Part shown: positions 1 through 5,284 of the stretch, piece after piece
Layout of the letters: the number at the start of each line of letters is the position of its first letter
Position numbering within the stretch: the stretch's first letter is position 1
DNA from: Pseudomonadales bacterium
GTDB taxonomy: Bacteria > Pseudomonadota > Gammaproteobacteria > Steroidobacterales > Steroidobacteraceae
Direction of reading: 5' to 3'
Assembly: GCA_020442965.1 (NCBI GenBank)
Contig: JAGRJB010000293.1
Location: 1 to 5,284 of the forward strand
DNA length: 5,284 nt
The notes under the pieces: model-generated
The model's database searches: none
Seen by the model: the letters and a program-made list of their open reading frames with translations, nothing else
What the model was told of the DNA's origin: nothing
Position numbers and translations under genes: made by a program

Positions 1-1
1 G

Positions 2-2398
2 GCGCAGGCAATGGTTCTGCGCGGCCACGCGCAGCGCGGTATCGGGCAACGCGCAGCGGCGATCGATAGTTATCGCCACGCACTCGCCGCTGCACCGGAT
101 CTGTCGGCAGCAGCCGTGGGGATTGCGGACGTACAGCTTGCCGAAGACGACGTTGCGGCTGCGACCCGCACGCTCACCGATTTTCTGGCGCGGCAGCCTG
201 ACGATCCGGATGCGCTGGTTGCACGCGGCAAAATCTACGGGCGCAAGGGGGAATTCGCCAATGCGGCGGCGAGCTTCGCGAAGGCCGTTGCCAATGCGCC
301 GCCGAGTTGGCCGCCATCGCGCCGCTGGTCGGCCAAGTACCAACAGGCCGAGGCGCATCTGCGTCGCAACGACATCGATGGCGCGAAGGCTGTGTACGAA
401 GAACTCAACAAGGCTGTTCCGGGAATCGCAGCGACGCGTCTGCTCGCGGCCCGCATCGCGCTGCTCGAGCGCCGCTTCCACGATGGTATCGAGGAGTTGC
501 AACGACTCGCGCAGGGAGCTCCCGACAATGAATCAATCGCGCTGCTGCTTGCGCAGGCGCAATTCGCCGACGGCAGTCGCGAGCAGGCTGTCACCACGCT
601 CGAGCGCCTGGTTGCGCGCAACGCCAGGAATCTCGATGCGGTAAAGTTGTTAGCACGAGTGCGGCTTGAGCAAGGTAGACCCGACCGCGCGCTCGAGTTG
701 ATCGATGCGGTGAGCGCCGACCATCCGCTCGATCCCGATCTCGTGTCACTCGGTGGTGCGGCCCGCTTGCAGATGGGGCGGCCGAAAGAAGCGATAGCGT
801 CATTGGAGCGCGCAATCGCGAACGATCCGACCAACCAGGCCGCCAAACTGCAACTCGCCGCTGCGCGTTTGTCGCAGCGCAATGCCGAGGGTGCGCTAGC
901 GCTTCTCGACGAGTTACCCGACGACGTGCTGGCCACGCAGCAGGATCGGCTACGTTTGTTGGCGCTGATATCAGAGGGCAACCGTGGGGCGGTAGATAAG
1001 GAGATCGCGGGGCTCGTCGGCCGCGACCCAGTCGATCCGCAGGCGCTTGGCGGCGCAATCGAAGTGCTCATGGCTGCCGGTCGTCTGGATCTGGCCCGGA
1101 AAGTTGCCGACAGACTGTACGAGGTGGCTGCGGACAAACCTGCATTGCTGCTGCGCGTAGCTCAAGTGGCGGCCGCCGACAAAGATTGGACTCGCGCCGA
1201 AACCGCGCTCAACGAGGCGATCAAGCGCGATGCTCGCAATATCGACTTTCGCGTGGCGCTTGCTCAGATTGCCGCGGCACGCGGCGACGAGGAACGCGCG
1301 ATTGCAGTGCTGGATGAGGCTCGACGAATCGATCCGGCGGCACTTGCGCCGCAGTTGCTCCGGGCCGCCCAGTACCTGCGCCTCGACAACCCGACCGAGG
1401 CTAACAAGGTGATCGATGATTTGCTGCGGGCAGCGCCGACCGACGGTGCCGCGGCGGCGGCGGCGGGTGTGTTGCTGATGAACTTTGGCAAGCCGGAGGC
1501 AGCGCTGCCTCGCTTGACGCTTGCGACCGAGCAAAGGCCCTCGGCCGAGAACTGGTTCAATTTGTCGCGCGCTCAATTCGCGTCGGGCCAAAAGAAGGCG
1601 GCGCGCGACTCATTGGTCCGTGCGGTGGCCGCCAAGCCCGATTGGGTCGCGGCGGTCGGGTCGCTGGCCTCGCTCGATATCGCCGATGACAAGCCAGAAG
1701 ATGCGGTGCGTCGATCGGCGGACTTTGCGCGCCGCTTCCCGAGGAGTGCCGAAGCTCAGCAGATGTATGGCGAGACGCTGCTCGCCGCCAAACGGCCGGT
1801 CGAGGCGAACAAGGTTTTCGCGGCAGCATTTGCACTCGCCCCGTCCAGCGCGCTCGCGGTCGGGCAGTATCGGGCCCGTAGCCAAGCGCGCCTCGCGCAG
1901 CCTGAGGAGCCACTTGCAAGTTGGCTGGCACGCACGCCCAACGATCTAGCGGTGCGTGCATTGCTGGCGGAGGCCTACATGCGGACGAACAACCGTGCGC
2001 GGGCGATTGCCGAGTACGAGGATTTGCTGGGGCGCTCGGGCACCAATGTGTTAGCGCTCAACAACCTTGCCTGGCTGTATTCATCGACCAATCCGGGTCG
2101 CGCTGAGGAACTGGGCCGGCGCGCATTGGCCATCGCGCCTGAGTCGAGCGCGGTGCTCGATACACTCGGCTGGATATTGTTCAACCGTGATAAGACAAGC
2201 GCTGCCCTGCCAATGCTGGCAAAAGCCGCAACTGGTGCTGCAGGCGATCCGGCAATTCAATACCATTACGCCCGTGTGCTCGCCAAAGAGGGCGATGCTG
2301 CCAAGGCGAAAGAAGTCGTGCAGCGAGCGCTGGCCTCCAAGTCTGCGTTCGAGCAGCGGGGCGACGCGGAGCGACTGCTTAAGGATCTGAGCAAGTGA
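2..2398 (+). CDS. prsT: XrtA/PEP-CTERM system TPR-repeat protein PrsT (5' partial)
   Basis: This is a long TPR solenoid of the PrsT type, a family found with exosortase A and exopolysaccharide genes. Its biochemical role is unproven; it is usually predicted to be an envelope or periplasmic (lipo)protein scaffold. The reading frame is open to the left edge, and the residues before the first ATG (position 11) already belong to a TPR helix. That ATG is therefore probably internal, and the signal peptide or lipobox lies outside the window. Counting from this ATG, I see about 23 consecutive 33-35-residue units with the usual small-residue (A/G) and A-x-x-x-(F/L/Y) pattern ending in P-(D/E/N). The C-terminal units carry family-typical strings, LNNLAWLY near residue 680 and LDTLGWILF near 715, and the protein ends in a short charged tail. 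Family members are about 900 residues from memory, so roughly 100 are missing. Residues 97-108 (P, W and R rich) break the repeat and may reflect two compensating frameshifts. The stop lies 9 bases before the chain-length gene, which suggests co-transcription. I am confident of the TPR architecture and fairly confident of PrsT. Confidence 0.85.
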   Translation, partial: AQAMVLRGHAQRGIGQRAAAIDSYRHALAAAPDLSAAAVGIADVQLAEDDVAAATRTLTDFLARQPDDPDALVARGKIYGRKGEFANAAASFAKAVANAPPSWPPSRRWSAKYQQAEAHLRRNDIDGAKAVYEELNKAVPGIAATRLLAARIALLERRFHDGIEELQRLAQGAPDNESIALLLAQAQFADGSREQAVTTLERLVARNARNLDAVKLLARVRLEQGRPDRALELIDAVSADHPLDPDLVSLGGAARLQMGRPKEAIASLERAIANDPTNQAAKLQLAAARLSQRNAEGALALLDELPDDVLATQQDRLRLLALISEGNRGAVDKEIAGLVGRDPVDPQALGGAIEVLMAAGRLDLARKVADRLYEVAADKPALLLRVAQVAAADKDWTRAETALNEAIKRDARNIDFRVALAQIAAARGDEERAIAVLDEARRIDPAALAPQLLRAAQYLRLDNPTEANKVIDDLLRAAPTDGAAAAAAGVLLMNFGKPEAALPRLTLATEQRPSAENWFNLSRAQFASGQKKAARDSLVRAVAAKPDWVAAVGSLASLDIADDKPEDAVRRSADFARRFPRSAEAQQMYGETLLAAKRPVEANKVFAAAFALAPSSALAVGQYRARSQARLAQPEEPLASWLARTPNDLAVRALLAEAYMRTNNRARAIAEYEDLLGRSGTNVLALNNLAWLYSSTNPGRAEELGRRALAIAPESSAVLDTLGWILFNRDKTSAALPMLAKAATGAAGDPAIQYHYARVLAKEGDAAKAKEVVQRALASKSAFEQRGDAERLLKDLSK

Positions 2399-2400
2399 GA
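2397..2400 (+). promoter_or_regulatory. Weak ribosome binding site of the chain-length gene
   Basis: GAGA overlaps the end of the prsT stop codon (2396-2398) and lies 7 bases before the ATG at 2408. A second GAG at 2403-2405 is too close to serve. The match is weak, so translation may rely on coupling to prsT. Confidence 0.4.
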
Positions 2401-2407
2401 CTGAGTC

Positions 2408-4018
2408 ATGCATGAGTTAATCGGTAATCTGTTAGTGCAGCTGCGCGCGTTGTGGCGCTGGCGCTGGCTCGCCGTCGCCGTTGCCTGGGGCATCAGCATA
2501 GTTGCTTGGCTCGTCGTCATGTTTCTGCCAAACGTCTACGAATCGAGTGCACGGATTTATGTTGACACGCGCACGGCGCTCAAGCCCGTGCTGCAGGGTA
2601 TAGCGGTCGAGCAGGATGTCGACTCACAACTAAATCTGGTGCGGCAGGCGCTGTTGAGCCGACCGAATCTCGAAAAGGTGGCACGCGCAACCGATCTGGA
2701 TGTCTCGGTCGGTAATGCAGCTGACATGGACAAGCTCGTGCAGAGCTTGCGTGACCAGGTAATGATCAAGTTGCAGCAGCGCGATGCTAACAGCACCGGC
2801 GGCGCGAACGCTACCGATAGCCTGTACACCATTTCCTATCGACATCCGGTGCGCGAGAAAAGTCTCGCAGTGGTGCGCAATCTCGTCGCGTCGTTCGTCG
2901 ACGACACGATCGGCGGCAAGCGCACCGATTCCGACACCGCACAGCGCTTTCTGCGCGAACAGATTCGTGACTACGAGCAGCGACTGTCGGAATCCGAAGG
3001 CCGGCTGGCGGATTTCAAGAAGCGCAATGTTGGTTTGATTCCTGGCGAGAAGGGCGATTTCTTCTCGCGGCAGGCGACTGAAATGGAGGCGCTGCAGCGT
3101 GCGCAATCGGAGCTGACTCTGGCGATCAATCGCCGCGCCGAGTTGGCGCGGCAATTGCGCAGCTCGCGGCCCTACACGCCTGGCACATCGGCTGGAGCGG
3201 GCGGCCTGAACGGTGTTGGCCCGACCGACCTGTCGTTACGCGTGCAAGAAACCGAAGCGAAGCTTGAAGACCTGTTGTTGAAATACACCGACAAGCACCC
3301 GGAAGTCATCTCCTTGCGCGACACGCTCAAGGCACTGAAAGCGCGTGAGGCGAAAGAGTTGGCGGATATTCGTAGCGGCGGCTCGGGCAGCGGCGCCATC
3401 CGGTCGCTCAGCAGCAACCCCGTGTACCAGAACATTCAGTTGCAGCTCAACCAGGCCGATGTGGATATCGCCTCGCTACGTGGCGCCGTCAATCAGCACA
3501 CTGCTGAAGTGGCGAGTCTGCGCAAGATTGTCGACACCGCACCGGAGGTGGAGCAGGAACTTTCACGGTTGAACCGCGATTACGGCGTGACGAAGGCGCA
3601 ATACCAAGCATTGGTCGAGCGACTCGAGAAAGCCAAGGTGTCGGAGGACGCGGAACAGACCGGTGTGGTGCGATTCGAGGTGATCGATCCGCCGTCGGCG
3701 GATGTCAATCCGGTCGCACCCAATCGGTTTCTGCTGACGCTGGCTGGACTGCTTGCAGGCTTGCTGGGCGGCCTTGGCACGGCGTTTGTCGCGAGCCAGA
3801 TGGCTCCCACGTTCGCCAATGCGGTGTCGCTCGAGAATGCCACCGGGTTACCCGTCATTGCGGCGGTCGGCTCCTATGCTCCGAAATCCACGACGACGGC
3901 TGAGGCCTCGGACCGTCGAAAACTCGCGATCGCAGTCGCTGCACTGGCCGTTGTTTGTTTGTTAGTGACTCTGATCGGTGGTACGGGCGCAGGGCTCGTG
4001 CAGCGGATTCTGAGTTGA
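2408..4018 (+). CDS. XrtA-type polysaccharide chain-length determinant (Wzz/PCP family)
   Basis: This inner-membrane polysaccharide co-polymerase sets the length of, or helps export, an exopolysaccharide, working with a polymerase and a tyrosine kinase. The 536 residues show the Wzz layout. A basic and tryptophan-rich cytoplasmic start (WRWRW at 16-20) precedes a first membrane segment at about 21-40. The Wzz domain follows, with ARIYVDT at about 48-54 and SRPNLEKVAR in the next hundred residues. A long periplasmic region predicted to form coiled coils (about 175-245, 275-320, 345-415) contains two Gly/Ser-rich linkers near 257-272 and 323-330. The proline-rich IDPPSADVNPVAPNR leads into a second membrane segment at about 441-464, and a third lies at about 506-528. 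No Walker motif is present, so the kinase is supplied by the next gene. The YVDT, RPNLEKVAR and PP-x-P features resemble the XrtA-linked subfamily rather than the XrtB-linked EpsF type. The ATG at 2408 is supported by the typical N-terminus and a weak GAGA ribosome site at 2397-2400. The gene ends 12 bases before the kinase. Confidence 0.9.
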   Translation: MHELIGNLLVQLRALWRWRWLAVAVAWGISIVAWLVVMFLPNVYESSARIYVDTRTALKPVLQGIAVEQDVDSQLNLVRQALLSRPNLEKVARATDLDVSVGNAADMDKLVQSLRDQVMIKLQQRDANSTGGANATDSLYTISYRHPVREKSLAVVRNLVASFVDDTIGGKRTDSDTAQRFLREQIRDYEQRLSESEGRLADFKKRNVGLIPGEKGDFFSRQATEMEALQRAQSELTLAINRRAELARQLRSSRPYTPGTSAGAGGLNGVGPTDLSLRVQETEAKLEDLLLKYTDKHPEVISLRDTLKALKAREAKELADIRSGGSGSGAIRSLSSNPVYQNIQLQLNQADVDIASLRGAVNQHTAEVASLRKIVDTAPEVEQELSRLNRDYGVTKAQYQALVERLEKAKVSEDAEQTGVVRFEVIDPPSADVNPVAPNRFLLTLAGLLAGLLGGLGTAFVASQMAPTFANAVSLENATGLPVIAAVGSYAPKSTTTAEASDRRKLAIAVAALAVVCLLVTLIGGTGAGLVQRILS

Positions 4019-4021
4019 GGT
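4017..4021 (+). promoter_or_regulatory. Ribosome binding site of the tyrosine autokinase gene
   Basis: GAGGT sits 9 bases before the ATG at 4031 and overlaps the TGA stop of the chain-length gene (4016-4018). This is the clearest Shine-Dalgarno in the window; it supports the chosen start and suggests that ribosomes finishing the upstream gene re-initiate here. Confidence 0.7.
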
Positions 4022-4030
4022 AGTTGAACC

Positions 4031-4936
4031 ATGAGCCTCATCGAAAAAGCCCTACAGAAAATGCGCGCCGAGAACGAGGCCGCCGGTGTCGCTGCGCAGG
4101 CGAAGCAGGCGCGGCCGACCGAGCCAGCCGCGTTGTCTGGCCCGACATCCGCGCCACGCCGGACACCGCGGCAGTCGATCGACATCGATAGTGACGGGTT
4201 GCTAGCCTCCGGTGTGCTGGCACCCGAGGACAAGCAACATCAGCAGGTTTCGGACTTTCGCCACATCAAGCGCCAAGTCGTCTCGCTGGCGGCGAGCGGC
4301 AGCATGACAGCGGGTACGGCGGCGCGCGTGATCATGGTCACAAGCGCGTTGCCGGGTGAAGGAAAAACTTTCACCGCGATCAATCTTGCGCTCTCGCTGG
4401 CGCTCGAACGCGATTCGTCCGTACTACTGGTGGATGGCGACATCGCCAAGCCCAACACCAGCCGATTGCTCAATCTCGAGCGCTATCCGGGCCTCCTCGA
4501 TGCGCTGGCGGACGAGCGGATCGACGTCGAGGACCTCGTACTTGGCACCAACGTCAAAGGTCTCTACGCCCTGTCGGCTGGCAAGGTCACCGATACCGCC
4601 AACGAGTATCTTTCCAGCGTGCGCATGGACGCGGTAATGCAGCAGCTGCTGGCGGATCGCAATCGCTACCTCGTACTGGACACGCCACCCCTGTTAGTGA
4701 CCACCGAAGCTGCGGCCTTTGCCCGACACGCGGGGCAAGTACTGATGGTCGTACGCGCCGATTCCACCGTACAGCGTGCGGTGCAGGACGCATTGCATTT
4801 GTTAGGTGAGCGCGACGGCATCAGCCTGATTCTCAATCGTGTCACGCACACCAAACTCGAGGGCTACTACTACGGTTACTCCTACGGTGAACGCTACGGC
4901 GATACACCGGTGCCAAAGGCTCTGAGCGGTATCTAG
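4031..4936 (+). CDS. XrtA-associated tyrosine autokinase (BY-kinase)
   Basis: This cytoplasmic bacterial tyrosine kinase is expected to dock on the chain-length determinant encoded just upstream and to autophosphorylate, so controlling polymer synthesis. Its 301 residues fit a stand-alone BY-kinase (CapB-like P-loop fold). The N-terminus MSLIEKALQKM resembles the start of XrtA-linked kinases. A variable Ala/Pro-rich stretch (about 15-50) follows. An arginine/lysine motif, DFRHIKR (75-81), stands where the oligomerisation motif lies. Walker A is LPGEGKT (107-113), Walker A' is VLLVDGD (131-137) and Walker B is YLVLDTPP (213-220). The C-terminus carries six tyrosines (279, 280, 281, 283, 285, 289), the expected phosphorylation cluster. 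Two deviations from the general BY-kinase consensus are Ala139 where DxDxR has Arg, and Ser74 where E-x2-R-x2-R has Glu. I think these may be normal in the XrtA subfamily. The start has a good GAGGT ribosome site overlapping the upstream stop codon, so translational coupling is likely. A ParA/MinD-type ATPase is the alternative, but the Tyr tail and the neighbours argue against it. Confidence 0.9.
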   Translation: MSLIEKALQKMRAENEAAGVAAQAKQARPTEPAALSGPTSAPRRTPRQSIDIDSDGLLASGVLAPEDKQHQQVSDFRHIKRQVVSLAASGSMTAGTAARVIMVTSALPGEGKTFTAINLALSLALERDSSVLLVDGDIAKPNTSRLLNLERYPGLLDALADERIDVEDLVLGTNVKGLYALSAGKVTDTANEYLSSVRMDAVMQQLLADRNRYLVLDTPPLLVTTEAAAFARHAGQVLMVVRADSTVQRAVQDALHLLGERDGISLILNRVTHTKLEGYYYGYSYGERYGDTPVPKALSGI

Positions 4937-4949
4937 ACGCTCGAGCGGT
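4919..4949 (+). repeat. Short near-direct repeat with palindromic cores at the kinase/glycosyltransferase junction
   Basis: GCTCTGAGCGGT (4919-4930) and GCTCGAGCGGT (4939-4949) differ by one inserted T and lie 20 bases apart, flanking the kinase stop codon. Each core is a small palindrome (GCTC-T-GAGC and CGCTCGAGCG). It could weakly influence initiation at the GTG at 4948, or be chance in GC-rich DNA. Confidence 0.4.
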
Positions 4950-5284
4950 GGCAGCAATCGGGCTGGCCGTGACCGGGCGCGGCACAAAGTCTGCCGCAAC
5001 GGCGGTGGCCGTCCTTGCGTGGCTGCTGTTCGCGCTGGTTGCGCTTGTGAATCTGAGCGTGCCGTTCACGGGCGACCAGCAGTTCTTCTCCTACGGAGCG
5101 CGCGTGCTGGCCGATGGCGGCCGCCTATACGTCGACTTCTGGGATGTAAAGCAACCCGGCATTTACTGGCTCTATCAGCTAGCGGCATCGTTGCCGTTCG
5201 GGATGCCGCGTAGTGTCAGGGTTCTCGAAGCAATCAGCTGGGCTGCTGTCGCGGCACTATCCATCGGGATTATTCGACGAGCGA
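4948..5284 (+). CDS. Membrane glycosyltransferase, GT39/ArnT-like (3' partial)
   Basis: An open frame without stops runs from a GTG at 4948 to the right edge (112 codons visible). It has no ATG near its start. A short basic N-terminus (Arg11, Lys14) precedes a membrane segment at about 16-39. A predicted periplasmic loop follows with TGDQQFFSYGARVL (41-54) and YVDFWDVKQPGIYWLY (61-76), then more hydrophobic sequence from about 90. The arrangement of an acidic residue just after the first membrane helix (Asp43) and a D-x-K-x-P motif (Asp66, Lys68, Pro70) is typical of polytopic GT39/GT83 enzymes that use polyprenyl-phosphate sugars. Asp43 would be the candidate catalytic or metal-binding residue; these enzymes often have DE where this one has DQ. 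An in-frame GTG at 4969 is an alternative start; neither has a convincing ribosome site. The gene begins about 11 bases after the kinase stop and probably belongs to the same operon. The family call is fairly firm; the substrate cannot be told. Confidence 0.75.
   Translation, partial: MAAIGLAVTGRGTKSAATAVAVLAWLLFALVALVNLSVPFTGDQQFFSYGARVLADGGRLYVDFWDVKQPGIYWLYQLAASLPFGMPRSVRVLEAISWAAVAALSIGIIRRA

Noticed and set aside
235..1137. 300-codon open frame on the minus strand
   Set aside because: It lies wholly inside prsT and its product is Ser/Ala/Arg-rich without recognisable domains. This is the usual shadow in GC-rich coding DNA.
971..1591. 206-codon open frame on the minus strand
   Set aside because: It is antisense to the TPR-coding region, is arginine-rich, has no domain pattern, and the plus-strand TPR periodicity is unbroken here.
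2630..3154. 174-codon open frame on the minus strand
   Set aside because: It is antisense to the Wzz domain and first coiled coil, which are clearly the real coding sequence.
3774..3790. Sigma-54-like -24/-12 match (TTGGCACG, 4-base spacer, TTGTC)
   Set aside because: The -24 half is good, but the -12 half lacks the conserved GC. It lies inside the second membrane helix of the chain-length gene, about 240 bases from the kinase start. Chance is the simpler explanation.
4932..4945. Adjacent TCTAGA and CTCGAG restriction sites resembling a cloning junction
   Set aside because: TCTAGA is formed by the natural stop codon context, CTCGAG is frequent elsewhere in this GC-rich window, and the flanking genes are consistent in composition and function.
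5019..5213. 64-codon plus-strand frame starting with ATG
   Set aside because: It overlaps the glycosyltransferase in another frame, is rich in Arg, Cys and Ala, and has no motif. The frame from the GTG at 4948 carries the membrane helix and family motifs.
1..5284. CRISPR arrays, tRNA or rRNA genes, insertion sequences, PEP-CTERM sorting tails, terminators
   Set aside because: I looked for these on both strands and saw none. No terminal inverted repeats, regular spaced repeats, or GC hairpin followed by a T-run are evident.

Overview
The window is a compact, one-strand stretch of a high-GC (roughly 60 % or more, estimated by eye) Gram-negative chromosome. It carries part of an exopolysaccharide locus of the exosortase A (XrtA)/PEP-CTERM type. 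The protein families point to a proteobacterium, most plausibly beta- or gammaproteobacterial. I cannot place it more precisely from sequence alone.

Layout, all on the + strand: (1) 2-2398, the C-terminal ~800 residues of a PrsT-type TPR-repeat protein whose start lies left of the window; (2) 2408-4018, a complete Wzz-like polysaccharide chain-length determinant (co-polymerase) of the XrtA type; (3) 4031-4936, a complete cytoplasmic BY-type tyrosine autokinase with a C-terminal tyrosine cluster; (4) from about 4948 to beyond the right edge, the N-terminus of a multi-pass membrane glycosyltransferase that looks like a GT39/ArnT-type lipid-linked sugar transferase. This last gene probably starts with GTG and is easily missed. 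The intergenic gaps are only 9, 12 and about 11 bases, and no promoter or terminator is visible, so the four genes read as one transcription unit. No stretch of 300 bases lacks a gene.

How the genes work together (inference from family knowledge): the chain-length determinant and the separate kinase form a split version of the Wzc co-polymerase/kinase and should control polymer length or export by cycles of tyrosine phosphorylation. The membrane glycosyltransferase would add or transfer sugars from a lipid carrier. PrsT is a marker of XrtA loci, and its long TPR solenoid suggests a periplasmic or envelope scaffold. The exosortase and PEP-CTERM substrates are not in this window.

The most interesting details are a probable pair of compensating frameshifts inside prsT (about 299-334), the glycosyltransferase placed directly behind the kinase, and variant BY-kinase motifs. 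I found no strong evidence for a wholly new system; the locus is a recognisable variant of a known one.
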